64,000 nucleotides of DNA from Boesenbergia rotunda (Eukaryota > Streptophyta > Magnoliopsida > Zingiberales > Zingiberaceae), in NCBI GenBank assembly GCA_024364735.1, contig JAGFNQ010004033.1, positions 186,001-250,000 on the forward strand. Direction: 5' to 3'. Below the pieces are notes generated by a model that made no database searches, was not told the origin of the DNA, and saw only the letters and a list, made by a program, of their open reading frames with translations. The position numbers were made by a program, and so were the translations under genes. Each line of letters starts with the position of its first letter. Position 1 is the stretch's first letter. Shown in pieces: positions 21,094 through 32,936 of the stretch.

Positions 21094-22310
21094 GCTGGGA
21101 TTCAATCCCAATTGTCTGCACCTGGTACACCCCAGCAGAATGGTGTGGCAGAGCGAAGGAATCAGACTCTTATAGAGATGGTTAGATCGATGATGAGTTA
21201 TTTTGAGTTACTGGATTCGTTCTGGGGGTATGCTCTGGAAACGACAGTGTACATTCTAAACTTGGTATCATCTAAATTAGTATCATTTACTCCCACAGAA
21301 TTATGGACTGGGCGTAAGGCTAGTCTGAGACATATTCATATCTGAGGTCGTCCAGCACATGTGCTGAAGGGATATGCTGATAAGTTGGAATCTCGTACAG
21401 AAGTATGCTTGTTCGTAGGCTATCTTAGATGAACGAAAGGTGATTTATTTTATAGTCCTAATGATCAGAGGGTGATCGTTAGAACGAATGCTCGATTTTT
21501 AGAGGAAGACTATGTGATGAAACCACAAGCTCATGAGTAAGATTGTTCTTGAGGAAATGAGAGGGGAAGTTCCAACTTCAATACCAACAGTACAGGAGGA
21601 CATACCACAAGTGACTGCACCGCGTGTCGCAGAGGATACATATGTAGTACCTCATCGTACTGGGAGGGTTGTTAGATAACCTGATAGATTCATGTTCTTG
21701 GGAGTCTTTGGACTTGGTCCCTAGTGAACATGAACTTGATCCCTGGACATATGATGAGGCACTCCAAGATAATGATACGGTATCTTGGCAAAAGGCGATG
21801 AATTCTGAGATAGAATCTATGGTTTCTAATCAGGTCTAGGAGCTAGTAGAACTACCCAATGGTATAAAAGTCATTGGATGCAAGTGGATCTACAAAAAAA
21901 TGAGAGGACCAGACGGAAAGGTAGAGACCTTCAAAGCAAGGCTTGTTGCGAAAGAGTATACTCAGAAAGAGGGTATCGATTATGAGGAGACCTTTTCGCC
22001 GGTAGCCATGCTTAAGTCTATCCGGATTCTCTTATCTATTGTGGCTCATTTGAATTATGAGGTTTGGCAGATAGATGTCAAGATAACTTTCCTTAACGGA
22101 AGTCATGAGGAAAATATCTATATGAAGCAACCAGAGGGATTCATTGTAAAGGGCAAAGAGCATCTTGTGTGTAAGCTTAATCGGTCTATTTATGAATTGA
22201 AGCAAGCTTCGAGATCATGGAACATCCGGTTTGATGAGATAATCAGTCTTATGGATTTATTTAAAGTCTGGATGAGTCTTGAGTGTACAAGAGATGTGAC
22301 GGAAAAGTAG
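21094..22310 (+). pseudogene. pol: Element F: copia integrase end and first half of RT
   Basis: Starts abruptly after B's LTR inside the integrase: SAPGTPQQNGVAERRN is the conserved integrase core segment with the catalytic Glu. TGA codons interrupt it at about 21344 (where related elements have Trp) and 21430. The linker (YSPNDQRVIVRTN..) follows. RT is open from about 21900: FKARLVAKEYTQKEGIDYEETFSPVAMLKSIRILLSI and IYELKQASRSWNIRFDE. It stops at 22310 where element E begins; the remaining RT with the YVDD motif resumes at 37446. Clearly Ty1/copia, broken by stops and insertions. Confidence 0.9.
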
Positions 22311-23334
22311 TGTGGGATCGGTTAGAAACGATAGAGGTGGGGGGGGCAACAATTAAACTAAATTATACCGACGACCGGACGATCGGAGTGTCATAGCCAC
22401 AGGTCATCGTTGGCGCTTGAATCTTGAGCACAGGGCATTTCGGAGCAGAGCGCATCGAAGAATGCGTTGGAAATTATTGTTCTGAAGCCTAGGGGTGAAC
22501 CCCTATTTATACTACGTAGCTTGGGCGCCTGTGTTGATGGGGGCACCTGACACGTGACCTGTTCTGCGAGAAACTCAATCTGCAGACATGACCAGCGCTT
22601 ATCCCCTCAACCAGGGTGCCTAAGCTAACTGGGGCGCCTGTGTTAACATAGGCGCCTCATATGCAGTCTTGAGGCTTTGCTTCGAAGTGCCTGGATCTTC
22701 CCCTTAGTCTGGGCCGCCTGTCTCAACACTGGCGCCTAGCCCAGTAGGACGCCTCACACCATTGAGGCGCCTGGGAGTAGAAATCTCCATCGCTTCATTC
22801 CTGCAACCAGGGTTAGTTCCAAAACAAAAGAAACATATAAATAGTATAGATTTCATCATGATTTACAGCCTGAGCTGTCTTGGTTCTGACTTTGGGCTTC
22901 CCAAATGGAACCCTAGGTCGAACCGACGCCTAATGTTCCCTCCACGGGGAACACGTCCTTACCTATTCCTCTCAGGAGATTTTACCTATTTGCCAACCGG
23001 CTCCTCTGGTTGGACTTTTGCCCAATCCCCCGGATCAGGTCTTAGTGCCCAGCTTCACTCACCAGGTCTTAGTACCCAACTTCACTCACTAGGTCTTCGG
23101 TGCCCAGTCCACGACTAGGACTTAGTGCCCAGCTTCACTCACTAGGTCTTAGTTGCCCAGCACGCGACCATGACTTAGTGCCCAATTCTTAGAACTAGGA
23201 TTTAGTGCCTAGTGTACCTAGGACTTTTTCCTGCACACTTAATTAGTATTGTTTGATCACAATAAGACCTTAACTTCTGAACCCTTTGTCATTATCAAAA
23301 CACAGGGTTGACTTTGGTGCTTCCAGCACCAACA
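22311..23334 (-). mobile_element. Element E 3' LTR
   Basis: Plus-strand TGTGGGATCGG..AGCACCAACA. Compared with the other LTR it lacks about 235 bp just after GATAGAGG..GGGGG. On the minus strand it has hairpin-array units (23036-23160), the three-hairpin module (about 22900-23010), CTAACCC with TTGCAG (22801-22816) and a TATA box TATAAATAG (22503-22511). Confidence 0.85.
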
Positions 23335-23349
23335 ATCTCCCCCTTTTTG
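23335..23349 (-). other. PPT of element E
   Basis: Minus-strand CAAAAAGGGGGAGAT directly adjacent to the LTR. Another purine tract lies near 23461-23467. Confidence 0.85.
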
Positions 23350-24985
23350 ATTTATGGCAACACGATTCAAAAAGTTAAGTTAAAAAGCATTTTATGGCAC
23401 ATCTAACAACCAAGATTATCTTTAAAAAAATTTCAATTATCTTCCCTTGAAATAAACATTCTCCCCCTGAAATTTTCAATGATATGCAGTTTTTGTAAAA
23501 CTTCTAAGTGCTTTAATTTTTTGACTAAGTGTTTTCCAAAATAGAGCAAAAGCATTTACACTTAAATAATTTTTCACTTAAAAATTTGCAAGCCAAAAAT
23601 TAAAAAAAACTTTTACTTAAAAAACTTTGTAAACCAAAACAACTTTTGTTTAAACCAGTTTTTGAAAAGAATTTCCTTAGCCAAATATTTTTTAAAAATA
23701 CTTGGACAAATACTTTAAAAATTTGTTTGATAAGTTTTTGCTCAAAAGGTTTGTTCACTAAGAAAAACTTTACATAGAAATATTTGCCAAAAAAAATTTC
23801 AAAAGGTTTTTGCTCAGATAAATTTTGTTTACTGAGGAAAATTTCACTTAGGAATATTTTCAAGAAAACATGTACTTAGAAAATTTTGAAAGAACTTTTT
23901 GAATCACTTAAAATTTTGAAGCACATAAATAGAAATTTTTGAAGCACTTAGAAATGAAGCACTTAGCACTTAGCACTTAGAAAATTTTTTGAAGTACTTA
24001 AGAAATTTTTCCTTACTTTTTGAAAAAGAAAAATTTTGAATTTTTTTTTCTTTCTCTCTTTCTTCCTTTCTCTCCCCCTTTGCCATATATAAAAAAATTA
24101 GATAACAACCATGGCAAGTCAATTTCGAATTAGAGCTAGTTAAGAGAAATTGTAAGTCTGCATTGAACCAACTCTAGTGAATTCAAAAAAATAAAAAGGA
24201 CCAAACCAATTAATCTGAATTTGTTCGGGTCCTGTCTAACCCAGTTAGCTACTTACTAGCTGTTATAAAATAACAGTTTTCGCTAGGGTTAGTCAAGTTA
24301 AGTGGTTTAATCAAGTTAGATTTGCTAAGCTTGAACACTTAACTTGATTACTGTTCAATTTGTATTTATCGCCCCAATTATTGCAGATGCACTGACTTAA
24401 AGCATCTTGAATCAAGGCATAGACCTAAGCATCTCAACCCAGTCTATGTTATCAATCAAAAGTACCCTAAGGTGCTTGTGAGATGCTGGCTTCTAGATCT
24501 ATAGGTGCATGCAGTTCTAGGGTTAAGGCCTAAGCTAAGTTCATTTTACATAAAAACCCTAGTTTTGAAGGGGATAAGTTTGAAAAATTCTAAGTCAGAA
24601 AATCATTTTAAATTTCAATAATTTGATAAAAGAAATGATTTTTCAAAATGCTAATTTTTGAAAAAAATAAAAAAATTTTGAAGAAGAAAAAAATAATGTA
24701 GTAAAGTCCTATTCTACTAAGCACAACCCTAATTGATGATTCAAATATGAAATAAGCAGCTAAATAGATAGCCATAATATAAAGTAGATAGCTCAGCTCG
24801 TAAATAACAACAAGCAGATAACATAGCTAAGTAAAAGGTCAATTGGTCAACACAAGGACCAATAAAGTCAATAACAAGTCAACCCTACTGAATAGAGACA
24901 GTTAAATAGTCAGGAGTACAATTAGATAGCTGGGAAACCACTCAAGTCTAGGAGGAAGGGTCAGGAGGAAAAAATGGACCGGGCT
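23350..24985 (-). other. Element E 3' non-coding region
   Basis: A/T-rich sequence of the AAAATTTT..ACTTAG type, related in style to the K interior at 61700-62200. Open frames such as 23600-23863 are low-complexity artefacts. I see no conserved protein. Confidence 0.6.
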
Positions 24986-24989
24986 GCCA

Positions 24990-25173
24990 CGATCAGAACA
25001 TGGACATCATCTCGTTGTGTTGGGCCTGGTTCACTTTGCGTTTGGCCCGAAAGGCATCCATATACTCGGCGTGATAGGCCAAGTTCACTTCATGCTTGGC
25101 ATGAAGAGCGCCCATGAACTCGACGTGGTGGGCCTCAACTTCCTCCCGGAGACTGTGGACCTCTGTTTGTAAT
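24990..25173 (-). pseudogene. C-terminal part of element E second ORF
   Basis: Minus-strand frame reading LQTEVHSLREEVEAHHVEFMGALHAKHEV.. to QAQHNEMMSMF and a stop. It is helical and Glu/His-rich with heptad-like spacing, a likely coiled coil. It is the continuation of the ORF at 32937-33998, separated by insertion D; the flanking GTAAT duplication keeps the frame. Confidence 0.6.
25169..25173. repeat. TSD of element D (left)
   Basis: GTAAT, repeated at 32932-32936. Confidence 0.9.
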
Positions 25174-26311
25174 TGTTGATATGGCTTGGCGGTTTCCAAG
25201 ACAACTACGGGGTCCTTAATTACTCCGAGATTAATTTCTTAAATAACCAAAGATTATTCCTTCAATTAATCATAGATTAATTCCTTAAATAACCAAAGAT
25301 TATTCCTTCAATTAATCATAGATTAATTCCTTAAATAACCAAAGAGTGTTCCTTCAATTAATTATAGATTAATTCCTTAAATAACTGGCCTTGTATCATG
25401 ACTCCTATGGGGTATTTATTAGGCTAAGATATGGACCATGAGGAGGAGTTGGTTCTTGGCCTACTAATGGATCCAAACCTGATCCATTAATGGACATCCA
25501 TTCTACTAAAGGATCCCATTGTACTTCTTCACCAACCCCATATTTTCATATGGGCTCCACCTATTACGAGTCGTCCATCTCCCCGTGTTTAAGATATCGT
25601 ATGCCCGATAATTAATTTAATTTACTGATAATTAAATTAATTATCCTCTTGATCCTTGATTAGTACCCTCAACCTTTTCGACATGCCGGACCATAGTCCA
25701 CTTGCAATATTTGACATAACGATCCTTTTGAGCTCACCAAGGGGGCATCATCACCCTGATTCACCAGGACACGAATTTCGTCAATAATCAATGGCACATC
25801 ATATTATTAATATTATCTCCCAATATACTGGGCCTATCGATCTAACAGAATAGATCTCGTCCATTGGTAAATCAAAGATATAATAATTAATAATATATGC
25901 CCATCATTATTTCGGGATTAAGAGATCATACTCCATAATATTTTCTGAGGTCTAATCCAATTTACTAAGTCAGTACAAAAATTGGATGATATCTCTTTTG
26001 GTCCTACTCAATGTACACAAAGTACACTAGTGTAATCCTATGGTTAAGATAAACCACACCTAATTACACTACAACCATCCCGATGGTTTGTCCAACTCCA
26101 TCTCGATTGTGTGCCTCTTTCTTATGCTTCGGTAAGGAACCAGATAACATGATCTTCTATGCGACACCATGCACCATGCTATCAACAATGCCAAGCATTA
26201 GACGTTTAGTGCACATACTAATATAAACATGCACTGTGTGATTTTCTGATTCTCTTTAAAATGTAGATGTATCCTAACCAAAAGACAAGACTTTTAGTTT
26301 ACATCATAACA
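25174..26311 (-). mobile_element. Element D 3' LTR with ~1.03-kb deletion
   Basis: 1,138 bp compared with 2,167 bp for the 5' LTR. The missing segment corresponds to about 30803-31832 and includes the TATA box; the junction is near 25210-25218. Near-perfect repeats of ATTAATTCCTTAAATAACC follow the junction. Confidence 0.85.
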
Positions 26312-26326
26312 ATCTCTCACTTATAC
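26312..26326 (-). other. PPT of element D
   Basis: Minus-strand GTATAAGTGAGAGAT next to the LTR, matching F's CAGTGGGAGAT in position. Confidence 0.7.
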
Positions 26327-26329
26327 TCA

Positions 26330-28757
26330 AAGACTTTGCTGTTTTCAAAATGCCATACATCTGACCTCTAGATCCTTCACAAGCCTAACGCTCTCGCTGC
26401 TAAGGCCTTAGTGGAATGATCCACCAAGATCATTCTCTGATGCAATCTAGGCAATGACAACTATTCCTGTTTTGGGTGGTACTTGCGCTCTATGTGTTTT
26501 CTTGCTTTATTAACTAGTGATTCCTTCGAGTTTGCAACTGCACCATTTTAATCACATCATATGTGATAATTCTAAGCAAACCAGGAATCACATCGAAGTC
26601 CATCTTGAGGTTTTTGAACCATGTAGCTATATTTGCAGTCTCTCAGGCTGCCAAATATCCAGTTTCCATAGTAGGGTCCATCACGCCGGCACTGCGCAAC
26701 ATTCTACTATACAATGGTTCTTCCTCCTAAAAGTAAAACACAAAACCCAAGGAATATTCATATATGCCCCTATCTAGATTTGGAATTCTGCATCCATATA
26801 ACCTATAGGAATTTGGTCTGGTCGGTAAATCAGTATATAATTCTCAGTCCTTTTTAGGCACTAATACATGCTTTTACCGCATTCCAATTTTCCTTGACCT
26901 AGGTTACTCCGTTATCTGTTACCTGTGCCCACGGCACAACAAATATCTGGGCTTGTTTCTAGCATACAAGAGACTTCCTTAAGCCGATGCTAGAGGAACC
27001 GCCATTACCTACTCTATCACCTTTGATAATCCAACCATATCTCTTAGATAGAGTAGCTCCAAAGCTGAAAGGCACAAAGCTTTTCTTTAGAGGTATCCAT
27101 GCTAGAACAAGCTAGGACAATGTTTTATATGAAACTCAGGATAAGAACATCATCCTTGTTAGGAGATCTCTTAGATCTTTGATCCCCAAGGATGTGTCTT
27201 ACTTCTCCAAAGTCTTTCATACTTGTGCGGACGACCATACCCTTACGTTTGATAATATTCTGTTATTGTTGCCAACTAACAAAATATTATCTACGTATTG
27301 TACAAGAGTACCACTTTCATTCCTGTCACATTTTTCACAATATTATCCATCCTTTGAATAAATCCATTCAACCGAATTTATCTCTTCAAAGCAGATGCTC
27401 CTTATCATAGGTCTAGGGATTCAGTTCATGTTCACTTAGGAACCAATCCATAGACTCTCCAAGAGCATGATACTTTCAGGTTGTCTGACAACCCTCCCAC
27501 TACGATAAGGTACCCTTTGCATATCTACTATGACACGAGGTGCAGTGTCCTGTGGTATAACCTCTTGTACAGTTGGTACTAAGATCAGGATGTCCCCTCA
27601 TTTACTCAGAGTAACTCTACATCTGGATTTATGGTTTATTACATAGTCCTTTTCCTAAGAATCAGACATTCGTCCCAACGAACATCCTCTGATCCTTAGG
27701 ACTAATAAACCACCTTATTGTTCCCTTAGGATATCCTACGAACATATGCACTAGATTCCAACATGTCGCTGTCTCTTTTTAGCACAAGTGCTGAACTACT
27801 CATAATCTGAACATGTCTTAGACTAAGCCTTTGGTTAGTCCACATCTCTATGGTTTTTAAGAGACTACTGATCTAGACAGAATCAAGCATATACACCTTC
27901 GTATCCAGGACATACTCCTTTGAACAAATTTGGCTAATCTCGGAGAGGCTTATCATCTTCATAACCTATTAGCTTAAGAGACCTTCTTCCTTCCATACAT
28001 TCCACCATACTGTTGGGGCACTTCAGGTGCAGTGAATTGGGATCAAATCCCAATCCCTGATAAGTATGTCCTACAACTATCCCCAGAGGTATTTGTCACT
28101 ATGATCTAATCATAATGTCCAATACTTTTACTCTGATGTTTCTTCTACATTAGAATTGCAGTACATCAAGTAAATGTTTTTTGTTCTTTGAATAATTGTT
28201 CATAAACAAAGTATTCAAAGGTACCTCTATTCTAGATAGACTAAGGACCTATGCTTATCAGGATGCACCAATTCCTATATATCTTTGGCTCTATGCCCTC
28301 AGGCTTAGAACAAGCCTATTTGGTTTTGTTACTTCCCTAGTAATAGTCGAAAGATCCTAATGAAGACAAGTCTTCCATAACCAATAAACCCTAAGGCCTT
28401 TTGGTTGATCACTTTTCGAATCTTACTAGAGTCTAACAAAACAAACCTTAGAGACAAAATATATGTTTGGTTCCACTTTAGAAGGAACTTTTCTCTTACA
28501 TTTAGTTAAGATGATAAGCTTATCGCATCATGGGAGCCTTTGGTTTTATATACTAATTGCCTATCTTATGTACTTCAATAGATATTCCTTCCATTCCTCT
28601 TTTAACAAATAAAAGCAATAAAAATATCTTATTCCAGAAACTGAACAAAAAGTTCTCTTCCAAAAACTAAGTACAAAAGGCAATCTCTATAAATCCAAAA
28701 CGATGTCATCCTATGCTAAGGACATGAATGAAATAGACAAAACTCCCACTGCAAACG
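26330..28757 (-). pseudogene. pol: Decayed pol of element D
   Basis: No long open frame remains, but the minus strand still shows copia pol words in broken frames. Near 27640-27760 it corresponds to the integrase-RT linker seen in F at 21390-21510 (the GY..GD.FYS.. and NARFLE region), and the stretches nearer 26400-27400 correspond to RT and RNase H in order. Many stops. The decay is much stronger than in D's gag. Confidence 0.6.
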
Positions 28758-29696
28758 TCATCTCCATAGCCTATCCGTGTAGTCAGCAATATCCTCCTCA
28801 GCTAGCCGTTGGGTTTCCTGGAACCCCTGCACAAAAATGCAGACATGATTAGTGGCATCTGTATCTACCCACCAGGTTCCGGTAGATATCACCGCTAAAC
28901 ATGTTACAACGACACAAGATGAAAATATGCTTGCGGTACTACTCTGACGGCAGGGACAATCCGTCTTCCAATGTCCTGACTGCTTGCACACAAAGCACTT
29001 GCCTTTCGGCTTCTTTATGCATCCCTGAGGTCCCTGTAATCCTGTTACTTTCTTTGCCTCAGAACATTTCTTCTTCTTATTTCCTTTCGGTTTAAAAGCA
29101 GGAGTTTCTTGAGCAATGAAAGTCTGTGAACTCTGAAGAGAAACCACCTCTGCTGCCTCGAGTTTTGTCAGAAGTTCTGCCCACGAATATGCATGTTTCT
29201 CCATATTGTATCTTAGGTGGAACTCCTCAAAACTCTTTGGTAGAGATACTAGGATGAAATTGATCTGGGTTTCTCCTTCAATTTTTGCTCCAAGGATTTC
29301 CATCTCCTTCAGCCAAGCCATCATTTTGAGGACATGTTCCCTTACGGGCATGCCTTCAACCAAGGCAACCGTCATTAAGTTATGCAAGACCTTGTGCCTA
29401 GTGGCTCGATTACTTTCCCCGAAGAGTTCATCTAGTTCTAATATTTTACTGGTAACGGAAGAAGCCTGATTCTGATGACACTCAGTCGTCTTGTCTGCTT
29501 CTAGCCATTTCCTAAAATATTTAAACTCCTCTTCATTGTTAATCTCGCAAGGCTTTTCGGCACAGAATTCGACAAGATCACACTTGGGTTCCTCAACAGT
29601 AGAGACAAAGTCCATATTCAATTCCCAATCCATTTCATCACTAGCGGCATTTAATTGGTTTTCTCTTTGAATTAGGTCTTGTGGGTCTAGATCCAT
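28758..29696 (-). CDS. gag: Copia Gag plus start of protease (element D)
   Basis: The chosen start is ATG 29696 (MDLDPQDLIQRENQ), because the upstream 45 codons of the open frame lack Gag character. About 313 residues. It contains the UBN2-type Gag core (HNLMTVALVEGMPVREHVLKMMAWLKEME and INFILVSLPKSFEEFHLRYNM), a basic KPKGNKKKKCSEAKK segment, the CCHC knuckle CFVCKQSGHWKTDC, and the protease start WWVDTDATNHVC. The catalytic motif, normally DTG, reads DTD, which should abolish protease. The frame ends soon after (DYTDRLWR, stop), so only Gag could be made. Confidence 0.85.
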   Translation of the reverse strand: MDLDPQDLIQRENQLNAASDEMDWELNMDFVSTVEEPKCDLVEFCAEKPCEINNEEEFKYFRKWLEADKTTECHQNQASSVTSKILELDELFGESNRATRHKVLHNLMTVALVEGMPVREHVLKMMAWLKEMEILGAKIEGETQINFILVSLPKSFEEFHLRYNMEKHAYSWAELLTKLEAAEVVSLQSSQTFIAQETPAFKPKGNKKKKCSEAKKVTGLQGPQGCIKKPKGKCFVCKQSGHWKTDCPCRQSSTASIFSSCVVVTCLAVISTGTWWVDTDATNHVCIFVQGFQETQRLAEEDIADYTDRLWR

Positions 29697-30750
29697 TTTA
29701 AAATACCTGAGAACCATAACAATCACACACTTTAGATTTTTGAAATAAATTGACACCTCAAAACAATTTATTACAAAATCTACCAACACCTCAAACACCG
29801 AGAATTTCGCATGCCACGTTAGTGTGGACATATACGAATTCTACATTCGTGAGAGGAGGTTTTACCCATTAATTTTGCTATCTTGTCAACCTAACTTTTT
29901 GACAAGTAAAATTAATAGATGGTCCTCTTTGGCCATACAAATAATAGCAGTGACTCCGTTGGGGAGGATACTAATATTTGTATCTAAGTGTTTACCATTA
30001 CACGACACTAAGAAAATTATTTTTGATTATGTGTCTTCCGTTGGGGAAGTACACACACTCTTTAATAATTTTCTATAATCTTTCCTAACCTAGTGATCCG
30101 CAGAACAAGCCTATCCGTTATGGAGGAAGGCACTCAGAGCCAACGCGCGGGCTTGTTCACATCACTTGTTGATTGTAACGGAGGCCGTGGGACCCTTAGG
30201 GTCCCTCTCCCACTTAGTTATTTGCGTTGAGGTTTTTCACATGCACATACACAATAAGCACATAAACCATAATAATAGAGCAATAAAAAAATCCTAGATT
30301 TTTCCAACTATTATGGCCTTGGTCTCCAATGTGCTTCCAGTTGTGTCATCATCTCGTCCACTCCATCCTCTCCATGCACAAGCCACCATGAAGGACTCCC
30401 CGAGCCGAGATAACTAGCTTACTTATTTACATCCATTGATCCTATACTCCACAAAGGAATGTACATGTCATCTAGATCAAAAGTAAATAGAAAGCTTGGC
30501 TAAACAAGTGCCATATATAATTACAAAAATTAAATAGCTTATCTAGCCTCGTCAACCCCGAGGATTCAAATAATTTACATTACACACAATCAATCACATA
30601 CAAACAACACAATTGCCATAATAGTCGGAATCTAGTGCCTGCAACACAAAGCTAGCCTACGTACATCCAAATATTTATCCAGCAAAATAATGTATATGAT
30701 AATGTGCAGAAAAAAATAACCAAATCCTAAACACACAAAACCAGAAACAC
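29697..30750 (-). other. Leader of element D
   Basis: Non-coding, between PBS and gag. It has an imperfect inner repeat (AATAATAGCAGTGACTCCGTTGGGGA and a later CCGTTGGGGAAG). No protein of known family seen. Confidence 0.5.
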
Positions 30751-30762
30751 AGCTTGATACCA
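30751..30762 (-). other. PBS of element D
   Basis: Minus-strand TGGTATCAAGCT, two bases from the LTR at 30765. It is an initiator-Met type PBS with changes in the last bases. Confidence 0.8.
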
Positions 30763-30764
30763 AT

Positions 30765-32931
30765 TGTTGGTATGACTTGGCGGTTTTCAAGACAACCACG
30801 GCGTCGTATCTGAAAGACCTCTCTAAGGTCTTGCACCTTTTCGGATTAATTAACCACGGAAAAGATGACGATTTAGATCGCCGGTTTTTGTGTTTATCTT
30901 CGGGGTCTAGTTAGTTAATTATTAACTATGATATCAAATCAAAATAATAAACTAACTTACATAAAATGACGAAGCAAAACATAATGGCACAAACAAAACA
31001 TGCGATAAGAAAAACGGAGCTCGGGAGAAATATACCTCGCCGTTTACCTCGCAGTCTTATATCTTATGACCCTCCCCTCCTGGACGTCGTGTGGACGACG
31101 ATCTTCCAAGACACGGAGTCACCAAGGCCCTTGAATTAATCACCTTTCTTCAAGCTACTTCCAATCACCAACACAAACCCTAGAACTCTAGGGTCTCCTT
31201 ATGCCGATTGCCTTTCTTCCTCTCCACCTCAACCGCCGGCCACCTTGAGCTTTAAGGTCCGGCCAGCTGCTAGGTAACTCTGAGAGGAAGGCTTGGAAGA
31301 TGAAGAACAAGAGGAAGAAGAGAAGCAATCCCTTCTTCTTCCACAAAACCTACCAAAAACCTAACCCTTGCTTCTTCACCTTCGCCGGCGCCAACAAGGT
31401 TGAGAGAACTTGTTCTCCGGCCGTCGACATGCACTTCTCCTTGCTCTTAGCCTGTGCACACCAAGGAGGAAGATTGTGAAGGTGAAAAATAGAGGAAAAA
31501 GGAGAAAAAGAGGTGCTCCCTTCTTCCCCAAACCGCCGGCGCCGCAACCCACAAAGGATCACTGCCGGCGTGTCTTTTCCTCCTTTTTCCCTCTTTTCTG
31601 ACCACCAACGTGATCCTCCTAGGCCGGGTGATCCTTCACGCCAAAGAGGAGGAAGAAGTGAGGATGGTTGAGGGAGAGAACCACCACCTTTCTTCTCTTC
31701 TTCTACCCGGCGCAAACCACCCTAGGAGAGAGAAGATGTGTGAGAGGGAGAGGAGAGGAGGCTTGGGGTTGTTGTGGATGATTGATTCTAATATTTATAG
31801 GGAGTAATTTCTTAATTAATCAGAGATTAATTCCTTAATTACTCCGAGATTAATTTCTTAAATAACCAAAGATTATTCCTTCAATTAATCATAGATTAAT
31901 TCCTTAAATAACCAAAGATTATTCCTTCAATTAATCATAGATTAATTCCTTAAATAACCAAAGAGTGTTCCTTCAATTAATTATAGATTAATTCCTTAAA
32001 TAACTGGCCTTGTATCATGACTCCTATGGGGTATTTATTAGGCTAAGATATGGACCATGAGGAGGAGTTGGTTCTTGGCCTGCTAATGGATCCAAACCTG
32101 ATCCATTAATGGACATCCATTCTACTAAAGGATCCCATTGTACTTCTTCACCAACCCCATATTTTCATATGGGCTCCACCTATTACGAGTCATCCATCTC
32201 CCCGTGTTTAAGATATCGTATGCCCGATAATTAATTTAATTTACTGATAATTAAATTAATTATCCTCTTGATCCTTGATTAGTACCACTCAACCTTTTCG
32301 ACATGCCGGACCATAGTCCACTTGCAATATTTGACATAACGATCCTTTTGAGCTCACCAAGGGGGCATCATCACCCTGATTCACCAGGACACGGATTTCG
32401 TCAATAATCAATGGCACATCATATTATTAATATTATCTCCCAATAAACTGGGCCTATCGATCTAACAGAATAGATCTCGTCCATTGGTAAATCAAAGATA
32501 TAATAATTAATAATATATACCCGTCATTATTTTGGGATTAAGAGATCATACTCCATAATATTATCCGAGGTCTAATCCAATTTACTATGTCAGTACAAAA
32601 ATTGGATGACCTCTGTTTTGGTCCTACTCAATGTACACAAAGTACACTAGTGTAAACCTATGGTTAAGATAAACCACACCTAATTACACTACAACCATCC
32701 CGATGGTTTGTCCAACTTCATCTCGGTTGTGAGCCTCTTTCTTATGCTTCGGTAAGGAACCTGATAACATGATCTTCTGTGCGGCATCATGAGCCATGCT
32801 ATCTACAATGTCAAGCATCAGACGTTTAGTGCATATACTAATATAAACATGCACTGTGTGATTTTCTGATTCTCTTTAAAATGTAGATGTATCCTAACCA
32901 AAAGGCAAGGCTTTTAGTATACAGCCTAACA
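30765..32931 (-). mobile_element. Element D 5' LTR
   Basis: 2,167 bp. Minus-strand TATA box TATAAATAT at 31791-31799. Three near-perfect copies of a TTCCTTAAATAACCAAAGA..TTAATCATAGATTAA repeat lie at 31855-32000. Open frames in 31350-31807 on both strands come from purine-rich leader sequence and are not credible proteins. Confidence 0.9.
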
Positions 32932-32936
32932 GTAAT
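32932..32936. repeat. TSD of element D (right)
   Basis: GTAAT, second copy. Confidence 0.9.

Larger units (their letters stand above)
25174..32931 (-). mobile_element. Element D: copia element inserted in E
   Basis: 7,758 bp with LTR ends TGTTRRTATGRC..CCTAACA (plus strand) and perfect 5-bp TSD GTAAT (25169-25173 and 32932-32936). Minus orientation: 5' LTR at right (30765-32931), PBS 30751-30762, gag-protease start (29696-28758), decayed pol (28757-26330), PPT and a shortened 3' LTR (25174-26311). LTR start TGTTAGGCTGTATACTAAAAG and the CCCCGAAGATAAACAC block are shared with F, so D and F are the same or sister families. Confidence 0.9.

Noticed and set aside
23600..23863. 87-residue Lys/Phe-rich minus-strand protein
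   Set aside because: Low-complexity translation of AAAATTTT-type sequence; the same style occurs across K's interior in unrelated frames.
31350..31807. Open frames of about 60-120 codons on both strands
   Set aside because: They lie in the purine-rich part of D's LTR downstream of its TATA box, overlap each other, and show no domain; the region is deleted in D's other LTR.
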